This document shows positions 22,946 through 32,284 of a stretch of 64,000 nucleotides of DNA, piece after piece. Below the pieces are notes generated by a model, which saw nothing but the letters and a program-made list of their open reading frames with translations, ran no database searches and had not been told where the DNA came from. Origin of the DNA: Mesorhizobium loti (GTDB lineage: Bacteria > Pseudomonadota > Alphaproteobacteria > Rhizobiales > Rhizobiaceae); assembly GCA_002356515.1 (NCBI GenBank), contig AP017605.1, forward strand, positions 1,550,001 through 1,614,000, read 5' to 3'. A program made the translations under genes and the position numbers. How positions within the stretch are numbered: position 1 is the stretch's first letter; the number at the start of each line of letters is the position of its first letter.

Positions 22946-25126
22946 CTACTGGACGACCGTGAAGTGAAACACCTTGCTTGTATTGGCATAGGAGTAGCCT
23001 GTGCCGGCAGTGTCATTGCGTCTGTAGACAGGACCGCAGTCGGGGCGCCCGAACAGGTTCTCGCTCTGCTCGCACAAGAGTTCGCCATCGACGTAGACGG
23101 TCTCGGTGACCAGCCGCGTCGTCGTGCGGAAGGCCGCCTTGCCGTCGCTCCCGATCTGAAGGAAGGCTGGTTGCAGGCCGGGTTCGATCTGGCCTTGCAA
23201 TGTATGGCCAATGACGAGGGACTCGATCTCAGCACCCTTCAACTGGTCGTGCTCGTCCGGGGTAAAGCCATAGCGCCATTGGGGTAGGCCTGCCTGGCGC
23301 AGTGCGTTGACGAGGATCGCCAGATCCTGCGGGTTCCGGAAATGTGCATGAGTCATCTGCCACCCAGCCAAAGAGTCCACGTAGCTGGACCCTGCTACGA
23401 GGTGGAGCCCAGCTGCGATTTCGGCTTTCGCATCCGGTAGACGGCCGCCGCGGACATACGCCGCAGCGAGCGTAAACCGAAAGTTGCCAACCGTGGGCGC
23501 ATCGTCGCGTGCGCGTTCGAGAGTCTCGATCGCTTTCTCGACATTCCCCTGCAGAAGAAAAACCAGCCCGGCAGCTTCCCGGTTGATGGGTGAAAGGTTG
23601 GGGTCGAGCCTGAGCGCTGTCTCGACCGCTGCGGCTGCCTCGGTATAATTGCCGGCGCATAACTGAACATATCCAAGGGCTGCTTGCGCCTCTGCATCGC
23701 CCGGACCGATTGAAACAGCCTTCTTGGCAGAGGCAATCGCATCTTCGTAGCGGCGATTCACGACCTGCATGATACCGAGAATTGCATAGGGCGATGAAAG
23801 GTCCGGTTCGAGTTCCAAAGCTCGGCTTGCCTTCTCATAGGCTCTCTTTTGTGCTGGCGCGCTCTGGATGATGTCGTTTAAGGCCTCGCGCCAGATATAG
23901 ACGGTCGTGCGCGCGTCGGCCGCAAAGGCTTCGGCAAAAGCGGAGTCGAGCCCCTCCGCCTTTTCATAGAGCGCAAGCGCCTCCCGCAGCCCGGCCTGCA
24001 GGACGCTGCGTGACGCCGTCTCGGCTTGGAGATAGTAATCGTAGGCTTCGAGGTTTTCGGTCGGCGGGCGCGCCATGCGCTCGCTCTCCGCTGCCGAAGC
24101 CTGGATACCGAGCGCCTTGGCGATCTCCCCGCTCATCTCTTCCTGGACGGCAAACACGCCGGCCATGCCACGGTCGAACCGGTTTGCCCACAGATTCTCA
24201 CCCGTTGCCGTATCGACGAGCTGGGCATTGAGGCGGATCCGCTCGCCGGTGCGGCGCACGCTCCCCTCGACGACGTAGCGGACGCCAAGGTCGCGCGCGA
24301 CGTCCGCCAGCGCTGCAGGCTTGTTCTTGTAGGCGAACACCGAGTTGCGGGCGATGACATCGAGGCCGGAAAGTTTGGTGAGGTCGGTGATCAGATCCTC
24401 GGTGATGCCGTCAGCGAAATAATCCTGGCCTGGATCGCCGCCGAGATTTGCAAACGGCAGCACAGCAACCGATGGCCGCGACGACACCGAGAACTTCTGC
24501 CACGCAAAAATGCCGGCAAGCACGGCAAATGCCAGAGCCGCGGCGCCTGCCAGGATCATGACGCGCGATCCCGGCCGGTGTGGCGCGGCTGTGACCTTTC
24601 CCGATGCTGCGGGATCCAGCAGCAGCCGATACGCGCGAACCGGATCAGCGATGTTCTTGAGGCGCTGCTCGCCAAGACTGGCAAAGCCGACATCCACCTT
24701 GTGCACCGCGTGGTCGAATGCCGTGCCCGAGATGCAAATACCCCCAGGCTCGGCCATAGCCTCGAGGCGCGCGGCGATGTTGACGCCATCGCCGTAGATG
24801 TCATTTTCCTCGACGATGACGTCGCCGAGATTGACGCCGATGCGAAACCGGATCAGCCGGGCATCACCGGTGCCTTTGTTGCGATCGGCCATCCGACGCT
24901 GGATCATGGCAGCACACTGGACGGCATCGACGACACTCGCGAACTCGACCAGCGCGCCGTCGCCCATGAGTTTGACCATGCGACCGTGGAATTCCTTGAT
25001 CGCTGGGTCGACCAGTTCGCGACGGCAACTTTTCAACCGTTCGAGCGTACCGACCTCGTCCTCGCCCATGAGGCGGCTATAGCCAACCACATCGGCAGCA
25101 AGGATTGCGGTAAGCCGTCGCTCCAT
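22946..25126 (-). CDS. Adenylate cyclase with TolB-like and TPR regions (copy 1)
   Basis: 726 residues. The class III cyclase domain comes first (LAADVVGYSRLMGEDEVG, LMGDGALVEFASVVDAVQ, NIAARLEAMAEPGG), with both metal-binding Asp residues. One membrane helix at about 195-215 (VMILAGAAALAFAVLAGIFA). Then a FlgO/TolB-N-like block (SVAVLPFANLGGDPGQDYF, DGITEDLITDLTKLSGL), and TPR repeats to about 580, e.g. AQAALGYVQLCAGNYTEAAA. The C-terminal 100 residues are unassigned and carry three Cys. This layout is greatly expanded in Mesorhizobium. It is the downstream member of a tandem duplication. Confidence 0.92.
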   Translation of the reverse strand: MERRLTAILAADVVGYSRLMGEDEVGTLERLKSCRRELVDPAIKEFHGRMVKLMGDGALVEFASVVDAVQCAAMIQRRMADRNKGTGDARLIRFRIGVNLGDVIVEENDIYGDGVNIAARLEAMAEPGGICISGTAFDHAVHKVDVGFASLGEQRLKNIADPVRAYRLLLDPAASGKVTAAPHRPGSRVMILAGAAALAFAVLAGIFAWQKFSVSSRPSVAVLPFANLGGDPGQDYFADGITEDLITDLTKLSGLDVIARNSVFAYKNKPAALADVARDLGVRYVVEGSVRRTGERIRLNAQLVDTATGENLWANRFDRGMAGVFAVQEEMSGEIAKALGIQASAAESERMARPPTENLEAYDYYLQAETASRSVLQAGLREALALYEKAEGLDSAFAEAFAADARTTVYIWREALNDIIQSAPAQKRAYEKASRALELEPDLSSPYAILGIMQVVNRRYEDAIASAKKAVSIGPGDAEAQAALGYVQLCAGNYTEAAAAVETALRLDPNLSPINREAAGLVFLLQGNVEKAIETLERARDDAPTVGNFRFTLAAAYVRGGRLPDAKAEIAAGLHLVAGSSYVDSLAGWQMTHAHFRNPQDLAILVNALRQAGLPQWRYGFTPDEHDQLKGAEIESLVIGHTLQGQIEPGLQPAFLQIGSDGKAAFRTTTRLVTETVYVDGELLCEQSENLFGRPDCGPVYRRNDTAGTGYSYANTSKVFHFTVVQ

Positions 25127-25230
25127 ACCTGCCTGCGCCCTCCCGGTCGATCACGCGGCTTCGCTGCAGCCTATTCCAGTCCCGCGTCGGACGCGAGCGT
25201 AAGCAGCCGCTTTCACTGAGACGCGTGCAT

Positions 25231-27408
25231 CTACTGAATCACCGCGAAGTGGAACACCTTGCTTGAGTTGACGAAGGAATAGCCGCCGCCTCCATCGTCA
25301 CGACGTTTATAGACGGGTCCGCAGTCCGGGCGCCCGAACATATTCTCGCTCAGCTCGCACAAAAGGTCGCCATCCACACGGACAGTCTCGGTGACCAGCC
25401 GCGTCGTGGAGCGGAAGGCAGCCTTGCCGTCGCTCCCGATCTGGAGGAAGGCTGGTTGCAGACCGGGTTCAAGCTGGCCCTGCAGCGTATGGCCCAGCAC
25501 CAGCGAGGCGATCTCCTCGCCCTTCAAGCGGTTGTGTTCGTCGCCGGTGAAGCCGAACGGCCATTCGGGCAAGCCCGCCTGCTGCAACGCGTCGATGATG
25601 AGAGCCAAATCGCGCGGGTTACGGTATTGGGCACCGTTGAGCCGATATGCAGACAATGAATCGGACCCAGCTGTCGACGTGGAACGTAGTCCCTCGGCGA
25701 CCGCCGCTCTTGCATCGGGCAAACGGCCGGCGCGGGCGTAGGCCGCAGCGAGGTCAATCCTGAAATCTCCAACTGACGGCGCCTCGTCGCGGGCGCGTTC
25801 GAGCGCCTCGATCGCCTTGTCGGTGTTGCCTTGAATGAGAAAGACCAGACCGGCAATTTGCCGGTTGATGGGGGAAAGGTTGGGATCGAGCCTGAGCGCC
25901 GTCTCGACGGCAACGGCTGCCTCGGCATGATTGCCGGCAAACAGCTGGACATATCCCCGCGCGATCTGTGTCTCGGCATCTCCGGGGCCGAGCGCGACGG
26001 CGCGCTCGGCCGAAGCGATGGCTTCCTCGTAGCGACGGTCCACGACCTGCATGACGCCGAGAATCGCATAAGGCGACGAAAGGTCCGGGTCGAGCTGCAG
26101 CGCACGGCTTGCCTTCTCATAGGCGCGCTTGCGCGCGGGCGCGCTCTGCATGATGTCGTTGAACGATTCGCGCCAGATATAGACTGTCATGCTTGCATCC
26201 GCCGCGAAGGCTTCGGCAAAAGCGGGGTCGAGCTCCTCCGCCTTGTCATAGAGCGTGAGCGCCTCCCGCAGCCCGTCGCGCCGGCCGGTCCGTGCCGTCT
26301 GCTCGGCCCGAAGGTAGAAGTCGTAGGCTTCGAGGTTTTCGGTGGGCGGGCGCGCCATGCGCTCGCTTTCCGCTGCCGAAGCCTGGATACCGAGCGCCTT
26401 GGCGATCTCCCCGCTCATCTCTTCCTGGACGGCAAACACGCCGGCCATGCCACGGTCGAACCGGTTGGCCCACAGATTCTCACCCGTTGCCGTATCGACG
26501 AGCTGGGCATTGAGGCGGATCTGCTCGCCGGTGCGGCGGACGCTGCCCTCAACGACGTAGCGGACGCCAAGGTCGCGCGCGACGTCCGTCAGCGCTGCGG
26601 GCTTGTCCTTATAGGCAAACACCGAGTTGCGCGCGATGACGTCCAGACCGGAAAGCTTGGTGAGGTCGGTGATCAGATCCTCGGTGATGCCGTCAGCGAA
26701 ATAGTCCTGGCCTGGATCGCCACCGAGGTTTGCAAACGGCAGCACGGCAACCGATGGCCGCGATGGCATCGAGAACTTCTGCCATGCGAAAATGCCGGCA
26801 ATCGCGGCAATCGCCAGGACGGCGGCGCCGGTCAGGATCATGACGCGCGATCCCGGCCGGTGTGGCGCGGCTGTGACCTTTCCCGATGCTGCGGGATCCA
26901 GCAGCAGCCGATAGGCGCGAACCGGATCAGCGATGTTCTTGAGCCGCTGCTCGCCAAGACTGGCAAAGCCGACATCAACCTTGTGCAGCGCGTGATCGAA
27001 CGCCGTGCCCGAGATACATACACCCCCCGGCTCGGCCATCGACTCCAGTCGCGCGGCGATGTTGACGCCATCGCCGTAGATGTCATTTTCCTCGACGATG
27101 ACGTCGCCGAGATTGACGCCGATGCGAAACCGGATCTGTCGGGCATCAGTGGCGCCCTTGTTGCGATCGGCCATCCGGCGTTGGATCATGGCAGCACACT
27201 GGACGGCATCGACAACGCTGGCGAACTCGACGAGCGCGCCGTCGCCCATGAGCTTGATAATGCGGCCGTGGAATTCCTTGATCGCAGGGTCGACCAGTTC
27301 GCGACGGCAACCCTTCAACCGTTCGAGCGTGCCGACCTCGTCCTCGCCCATGAGGCGGCTATAGCCAACCACATCGGCAGCAAGAATCGCGGTAAGCCGT
27401 CGCTCCAT
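25231..27408 (-). CDS. Adenylate cyclase with TolB-like and TPR regions (copy 2)
   Basis: 725 residues, same domain order as the gene at 22946. The first ~370 residues are nearly identical to it, with only scattered changes; the TPR and C-terminal parts differ much more (e.g. RADGLREAL-type region RRDGLREALTLYDKAEELD). Catalytic Asp motifs are intact (LAADVVGYSRLM, MGDGALVEF). The 104-base gap to copy 1 contains the same kind of sequence as lies before copy 2 (CTGCGCCCTCCC, GTCCCGCGTCGGA), so the promoter region was duplicated too. The two probably have different sensor output under similar control. Confidence 0.92.
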   Translation of the reverse strand: MERRLTAILAADVVGYSRLMGEDEVGTLERLKGCRRELVDPAIKEFHGRIIKLMGDGALVEFASVVDAVQCAAMIQRRMADRNKGATDARQIRFRIGVNLGDVIVEENDIYGDGVNIAARLESMAEPGGVCISGTAFDHALHKVDVGFASLGEQRLKNIADPVRAYRLLLDPAASGKVTAAPHRPGSRVMILTGAAVLAIAAIAGIFAWQKFSMPSRPSVAVLPFANLGGDPGQDYFADGITEDLITDLTKLSGLDVIARNSVFAYKDKPAALTDVARDLGVRYVVEGSVRRTGEQIRLNAQLVDTATGENLWANRFDRGMAGVFAVQEEMSGEIAKALGIQASAAESERMARPPTENLEAYDFYLRAEQTARTGRRDGLREALTLYDKAEELDPAFAEAFAADASMTVYIWRESFNDIMQSAPARKRAYEKASRALQLDPDLSSPYAILGVMQVVDRRYEEAIASAERAVALGPGDAETQIARGYVQLFAGNHAEAAVAVETALRLDPNLSPINRQIAGLVFLIQGNTDKAIEALERARDEAPSVGDFRIDLAAAYARAGRLPDARAAVAEGLRSTSTAGSDSLSAYRLNGAQYRNPRDLALIIDALQQAGLPEWPFGFTGDEHNRLKGEEIASLVLGHTLQGQLEPGLQPAFLQIGSDGKAAFRSTTRLVTETVRVDGDLLCELSENMFGRPDCGPVYKRRDDGGGGYSFVNSSKVFHFAVIQ

Positions 27409-27625
27409 ACTTGCCTGCGCCCTCCCCGGTCGATCAAGCAGCTTCGTTGCAGCCTATTCTAGTCCCGCGTCGGATGCGAGCGTACGCGACCGCTATCGGG
27501 AGGATGTCGGGTTACTCAGTATGCGCGACGCGCCGATCCTTCCATCCGCGAGTTCTGAACGGAATGCTCTTCGACAAGATGTCCGCTTAGGTATGACGCG
27601 AAGCCGGTGCAACCCGATGCCACGC
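27409..27625. other. Divergent intergenic region between cyclase copy 2 and the sugar operon
   Basis: Bases 27409-27500 resemble the region before cyclase copy 1. The rest has no clear gene; the minus-strand frame 27493-27696 lacks support. The sugar-operon promoter follows. Confidence 0.45.
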
Positions 27626-27654
27626 TTGACTTGCTCATATGTTTCATAATAAAT
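27626..27654 (+). promoter_or_regulatory. Sigma-70-like promoter of the sugar operon
   Basis: TTGACT at 27626-27631, 17-base spacer, ATAAAT at 27649-27654. AT-rich surroundings in a GC-rich genome. Confidence 0.55.
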
Positions 27655-27661
27655 CATACAT
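27639..27661. promoter_or_regulatory. Inverted-repeat operator overlapping the -10
   Basis: ATGTTTCAT-AATAA-ATCATACAT: 9-base arms, 7 of 9 complementary. Its position over the spacer and -10 fits repression, probably by the FadR-type regulator of the same operon (inference). Confidence 0.5.
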
Positions 27662-27698
27662 AATAATGTTAAAAAAGACGACGCGTCTGGGAGCATCT

Positions 27699-28871
27699 AT
27701 GAAAATTACGGCCATCAAGGCGCTCGTCTGCAATGCGGAAATGCGCAACTGGGTTTTCGTTCGGGTCGAAACCGATGAGCCCGGTCTGTTCGGCTGGGGT
27801 GAGGCAACGCTGGAATGGAAGACGCGTGCCGTCGTCGGCGCGCTTCAGGATCTTGAGGCACTGCTCATCGGGCAGGATCCGCGCAATGTGGAGCAGTGCT
27901 ACCAGATCCTGACGCGCCACGGTTTCTGGCGCCTCGGCGTCGAGGGAATGTCGGCCGTCAGCGGCATCGAGATCGCGCTCTGGGACATTCTGGGCAAGTC
28001 GCTGGGCGTTCCGGTCTGGCGGCTTCTCGGCGGCAAGGTCCGCGACCATCTGCGCACCTACACGCATCTCGGCCTCGGCGACATGAAGGCGGTCTATGAG
28101 AGCGGGTCGGTGGACACGATCGTCGAACGCGGACGCATCGTCACCCAGGCGGGCTACGACGCGGTCAAGGTCGTCTGCATTCCCTACACCCACTATGTCT
28201 CGCCGGCGAAGGCGGTCGACTCCGTCGCCAATATGGTTGGCGCGCTGCGCGAGGCCGTTGGTCCCGATATCGACATCATGGTCGACTTCCACGGACGCCC
28301 GGCCTCCGTCAACGCGGCGATGGACTATCTCAAGGCGATCGAACCGGCCCGCATCATGTTCGCCGAAGAGCCGGTGCCGCCCGAGGATGTCGCCGGCCTG
28401 GCGCATATCACCGCGCGATCGGCGGTCCCCATCGCGTCCGGCGAGCGGCTGATCGGACGCCGCGAGTTCACGCAGTCGATCGCGGCGCGTGCGTTCAACA
28501 TTGCCCAGCCCGATATCTGCCATACCGGCGGTCTGCTCGAGACCAAGAAGATCGCGGCTCTGGCGGAAACCGCCGGCATCGGCCTCGCGCCACACAACCC
28601 TCTCGGCCCGATCGCCGGCGTCGCGGCGCTTCACTTCGGCATATCGACGCCGAACGTCATCATCCAGGAGGAGATGTCGGGCGCGGTCGCCTGGTACGAC
28701 GACGTCGTCACCTGGCCGATCGATCGCAAACCCGGCCGCTGGGACGTGCCCGATCTGCCGGGCCTTGGCGTCACCGTGAATGAAGATGTCATCGCGCGCC
28801 ACCCCTTCAAGCAGGAAGTGCTGCATGCCCGCAACGCCGTCATGCCCGACGGCACCGTGGTCGATTGGTGA
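27699..28871 (+). CDS. Enolase-superfamily sugar-acid dehydratase (galactonate dehydratase-like)
   Basis: 390 residues. N-terminal capping domain (MKITAIKALVCNAEMRNWVF, LFGWGEATLEWKTRAVVGAL) and a beta/alpha barrel with the metal ligands in order: DIMVDFHGRPA (Asp), MFAEEPVPPED (Glu), VPIASGERLIGRREF (Glu), with the base His in GLAPHNPLGPIAG. This is the mandelate-racemase branch near D-galactonate/gluconate dehydratases; the exact acid is not certain. Start at the ATG 27699 after GGGAGCATCT. First gene of a seven-gene operon; the SDR gene follows after 5 bases. Confidence 0.88.
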   Translation: MKITAIKALVCNAEMRNWVFVRVETDEPGLFGWGEATLEWKTRAVVGALQDLEALLIGQDPRNVEQCYQILTRHGFWRLGVEGMSAVSGIEIALWDILGKSLGVPVWRLLGGKVRDHLRTYTHLGLGDMKAVYESGSVDTIVERGRIVTQAGYDAVKVVCIPYTHYVSPAKAVDSVANMVGALREAVGPDIDIMVDFHGRPASVNAAMDYLKAIEPARIMFAEEPVPPEDVAGLAHITARSAVPIASGERLIGRREFTQSIAARAFNIAQPDICHTGGLLETKKIAALAETAGIGLAPHNPLGPIAGVAALHFGISTPNVIIQEEMSGAVAWYDDVVTWPIDRKPGRWDVPDLPGLGVTVNEDVIARHPFKQEVLHARNAVMPDGTVVDW

Positions 28872-28876
28872 GCGCC

Positions 28877-29653
28877 ATGACAGGCAGGCTTCAGGGAAAG
28901 ACCGCAATCGTCACCGGCGCCGGCCAGGGCATCGGCGCCGCCACCGCCCGGGCCTTTGCGCTGCAAGGAGCAAGGACCGTGATTGCCGAGCTCAACGCAA
29001 CAACCGGCAAGGCGCTCGCCGACGAATTGCGTGCCAAGGGCACTGATGCCCTTTTCGTCGAAACCGATGTCACCGACAAAGCGGCGGTGGCCGACATGGT
29101 GGCCAAGACGATCGCGGCCTATGGCGGCGTCGACGTTCTCGTCAACAATGCCGGCGCCAACGTCTTCCACGAACCTTTGCTGATGCCGGACGAGGAATGG
29201 GACCGCTGTCTCAGGCTCGACCTTGAGGCCGCGTGGTTCTGCGCCAGGGCGGTGTTGCCGACGATGCTGGCGAAGGGTTCGGGGTCGATCGTCAACATAG
29301 CCAGCTGCCACGCCTTCAAGATCATTCCCCACACATTCCCCTATCCGGTCGCCAAGCATGCGCTTGTCGGCCTGACCCGCTCGCTCGGCATCGAATATGC
29401 GGCGCGCGGCATCCGCGTGAACGCGATCGCCCCCGGCTACATCGAGACGCCGATCGCGCAAGCCTATTGGAACACCTTTCCAGACCCGGCCGAGGAGAAG
29501 CGGCGGGCCTACGACCTTCATCCGCCCAAGCGCATTGGCCGGCCGGACGAAGTTGCAATGACGGCGGTTTTCCTCGCTTCGGACGAAGCGCCGTTCATCA
29601 ATGCCGAGACGATCACCATCGATGGTGGACGCTCGGTTCTCTACCACGACTGA
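28877..29653 (+). CDS. Short-chain dehydrogenase/reductase of the sugar operon
   Basis: 258 residues. Rossmann motif TGAGQGIGAATARAFA at about 13-28, NNAG at about 91-94, catalytic Ser in IVNIASCHAF and YPVAK (Tyr and Lys), and the usual GGRSVLY end. Likely oxidises an aldose, lactol or sugar-acid intermediate for the dehydratase encoded just upstream. The ATG at 28877 is preferred over 28865, which lies within the preceding gene. Spacing 5 bases to the dehydratase and 22 to the binding-protein gene. Confidence 0.88.
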   Translation: MTGRLQGKTAIVTGAGQGIGAATARAFALQGARTVIAELNATTGKALADELRAKGTDALFVETDVTDKAAVADMVAKTIAAYGGVDVLVNNAGANVFHEPLLMPDEEWDRCLRLDLEAAWFCARAVLPTMLAKGSGSIVNIASCHAFKIIPHTFPYPVAKHALVGLTRSLGIEYAARGIRVNAIAPGYIETPIAQAYWNTFPDPAEEKRRAYDLHPPKRIGRPDEVAMTAVFLASDEAPFINAETITIDGGRSVLYHD

Positions 29654-29675
29654 CAACCAAGCAGGGAGGATCCAC

Positions 29676-30659
29676 ATGAAAACGACGACAAAGGCTCTGG
29701 CAACATTGGCGATACTGGCTGCCGGACTGATGGCCGGCGCGGCAAGCGCCGACGACATCAAGATCGGCTACATCAACAAGATGGGCGAGCATCCATGGTT
29801 CGTCGCCGAAGTCGGCGGCGCCAAGAAAGCGGCCGAGGCGGCCGGCGCCACCTTCGTGTCGCAAGACGTCCAGTTCGACTCCAATCTGACGATCACCACC
29901 TTCGACACGATGGTCGGCGACGGCGTCAAGGGCATCGCCATCGTCGTTCCCGACAAGGCGCTCGGACCGGTCATCGCCGAGAAGGCCAAGGCGGCGAAAA
30001 TCCCCCTGGTGGCCGTCGATGACGATATCTACTACCAGGACGGCACCCAGGTCCCCTATGTCGGCATGAATGCCTACAATATCGGTGCGCGGGTGGGCGA
30101 AGAACTGGCCAAGCTCTACAAGGCCGGTGGCTGGGCTGGCAAGGAGGTGCGTATCGCCTCGATCGAGGACCGCAAGGCCGACACCTGCATGCAGCGCAAC
30201 AAGGGTGCCGAGGAAGCGTTCCTGAAGGCGGTGCCCGATTTCAAGCCGGCAAACATCCTTCGCGTCCCCTATGACAACACGATGGTCAACGCCATCGACG
30301 TCATGACCACCACATTGACCGCCAATCCCGGCGTCACCAACTGGATCTTCTATTCCTGCAACGATGACGGCGTGCTGGGTGCGTCGCGAGCGCTGGAAAA
30401 CGCCGGCTATGGCGCGGACCAGGGCATGGGCATCGGCATTGACGGCAGCCGCGCCTGCGAAGCCTTCGGATCAGGCAAGCCTTCGGCATTCCGTGGTACG
30501 ATGTGGCTCAACTCGGCGAACCATGGGGCGCTGGCGGTGAAGATCCTGCTGGCCTCGATCAAGGACGGAACGAAGCTGCCCGTTCAGTCCTTCACCGACC
30601 CGGAATACATCACCGCCGACAATTTTGCATCGGACTACAAGGCCAAGCTCTGCCACTGA
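29676..30659 (+). CDS. Sugar ABC transporter periplasmic binding protein (AraF-like)
   Basis: 327 residues. Signal peptide (LATLAILAAGLMAGAASA-D). Type I binding fold with IGYINKMGEHPWFVAEVGGA, IVVPDKALGPVIAEKAKAA, IPLVAVDDDIYYQDG and WIFYSCNDDGVLGASRALEN. These resemble the arabinose-binding (AraF) branch rather than RbsB/XylF. GGGAGGATCCAC precedes the ATG. It should deliver an aldopentose or related sugar to the ATPase/permease encoded next. Confidence 0.9.
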   Translation: MKTTTKALATLAILAAGLMAGAASADDIKIGYINKMGEHPWFVAEVGGAKKAAEAAGATFVSQDVQFDSNLTITTFDTMVGDGVKGIAIVVPDKALGPVIAEKAKAAKIPLVAVDDDIYYQDGTQVPYVGMNAYNIGARVGEELAKLYKAGGWAGKEVRIASIEDRKADTCMQRNKGAEEAFLKAVPDFKPANILRVPYDNTMVNAIDVMTTTLTANPGVTNWIFYSCNDDGVLGASRALENAGYGADQGMGIGIDGSRACEAFGSGKPSAFRGTMWLNSANHGALAVKILLASIKDGTKLPVQSFTDPEYITADNFASDYKAKLCH

Positions 30660-30760
30660 GCCGGACCTGCGTCATGCGTCCTCAGGGGCGCATGACGCTT
30701 CCAGTTGCAGGTTCGCTGGCTGCCATGCCACCGAACACGATCGATCCTTGGGAGTGAGCC

Positions 30761-32284
30761 TTGACGCAATCGGACTTCTTCTCGCTCGACGGCATATCGA
30801 AACGCTTCGGCGTCGTGCAGGCGCTCGACAACGTTTCGATCGCCTTCCGGCCAGGCGAGGTGCTCGCTCTGGTCGGCGAGAACGGGGCCGGCAAATCGAC
30901 GATGATGCGCATTCTCGAGGGTGTGTTCGGACCGGACACCGGCACCGTGCGGTACGGTTCCACGCCGATCGTTTTCGGCGAACCGCGCGACAGCCACCGG
31001 GCCGGAATACGCGTCATCCATCAGGAGCCGGAGATCGTTCCGAACCTGACGGTGGCCGAGAACATTTTCGTCGGCGAATTGCCCCGCCTGGCAGGCGTCC
31101 TGCTCGACTGGCGCAAGCTGGAGGAGCAGACCAACCGGGTGCTTGCGACCTTCGGCATGCAGCAGGACATGCGACCACGCCAGCTCTGCGCCACGCTCGG
31201 CCCGGCGCAACGCCAGATGATCGAGATCATGCGCGCCATCCGTGCCGGCGGCCGGCTGATCGCCTTCGACGAGCCGACCTCGTCGCTGACCGATGATGAA
31301 GCGCGGCGCCTGTTTTCCGTCATCCGCCGGCTGCGCGAGGACGGCACGTCGATCATCTACATCTCGCACCGGCTGAACGAGGTCATCGACCTTGCCGACC
31401 GTATTGTCGTGTTGCGCGACGGCAGGCTGGTCGACGATTCGCCGGCGGCCGGCGCCAGCGAGCAGACCATCGCCAAGCTCATGGTCGGCCGCGACATCGC
31501 CGATCTGTTCACCCGCGAGAGCTGGCGGTCCGGGGAACAATTGCTGGAGGTGGCGGGGTTGACCACCGACCGTGTCAGCGATGTCAGCCTCAGGGTTCGT
31601 CGCGGCGAAGTGCTCGGCATTGCCGGCCTCATGGGTGCGGGCCGCTCCGAACTGGCAAAGGCGATTGTCGGCTACGACCGGCGCATCGCCGGCACCATAG
31701 CCATGAACGGCGTGCCCGTTCTCCCCAACAGTCCGCATGCGGCGATCGTCGCGGGCATCGGCTTTGCTCCCGAAGACCGCAAGCACGAGGCGTTGCTCTT
31801 GTTCCGAAGCATTCTCGAAAACGCAGCGCTTTGCGTGCCCGACAAGACGTCGAGCTTCGGCTTCTTCAACCGGCGCAAGGCGCTGGAGATTGTCTCGCCG
31901 CTGGCGGCCAAGATGTCGATCAAGGCACCCAACCTCGACGAGCAGGTTTCGAAACTGTCGGGCGGCAATCAGCAGAAGGTCGTTCTGGCGCGCTGGCTCG
32001 CCCGGCAGCCGATGCTGCTCATCCTAGACGAACCGACGCGCGGCATCGACATCGGCGCCAAGGCGGAAATCTATCGGCTGATCGATGAACTCGCGGCAAG
32101 CGGCATCGGCATCATCCTGATTTCCTCGGAAATGCCGGAACTGATCGGTCTCGCCGACAGGATTCTTGTCATGGCGGGAGGCCGCATCACGGCAGAACTT
32201 GCCCGCCCCGGCATCGACGAGGCGACGATCCTCAAACACGCCATGCCGCAATCCGCACCAGCGCCCGGAGACCATATTCAATGA
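30761..32284 (+). CDS. Sugar ABC transporter ATP-binding protein (two ABC domains)
   Basis: 507 residues from a TTG start with GGAGTGAGCC before it. Two fused nucleotide-binding domains, as in AraG/MglA/RbsA. First: ALVGENGAGKSTMMRIL (Walker A) and LIAFDEPTSSLTDDE (Walker B). Second: LGIAGLMGAGRSELAKAI (degenerate Walker A, normal for this family), LSGGNQQKVVLARWL and LLILDEPTRGIDIGAK. Energises import with the permease at 32281, whose ATG overlaps its stop (ATGA). Confidence 0.92.
   Translation: MTQSDFFSLDGISKRFGVVQALDNVSIAFRPGEVLALVGENGAGKSTMMRILEGVFGPDTGTVRYGSTPIVFGEPRDSHRAGIRVIHQEPEIVPNLTVAENIFVGELPRLAGVLLDWRKLEEQTNRVLATFGMQQDMRPRQLCATLGPAQRQMIEIMRAIRAGGRLIAFDEPTSSLTDDEARRLFSVIRRLREDGTSIIYISHRLNEVIDLADRIVVLRDGRLVDDSPAAGASEQTIAKLMVGRDIADLFTRESWRSGEQLLEVAGLTTDRVSDVSLRVRRGEVLGIAGLMGAGRSELAKAIVGYDRRIAGTIAMNGVPVLPNSPHAAIVAGIGFAPEDRKHEALLLFRSILENAALCVPDKTSSFGFFNRRKALEIVSPLAAKMSIKAPNLDEQVSKLSGGNQQKVVLARWLARQPMLLILDEPTRGIDIGAKAEIYRLIDELAASGIGIILISSEMPELIGLADRILVMAGGRITAELARPGIDEATILKHAMPQSAPAPGDHIQ

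Noticed and set aside
25831..27462. 543-residue plus-strand frame opposite cyclase copy 2
   Set aside because: Antisense shadow; a similar shadow exists opposite copy 1, as expected from the duplication.
27493..27696. 67-residue minus-strand frame before the sugar operon
   Set aside because: It covers the operon promoter, has no ribosome site and no recognisable content.
30635..31786. 383-residue minus-strand frame opposite the ABC ATPase
   Set aside because: Low-complexity Asp/Arg/His-rich shadow of a clear ATPase gene.
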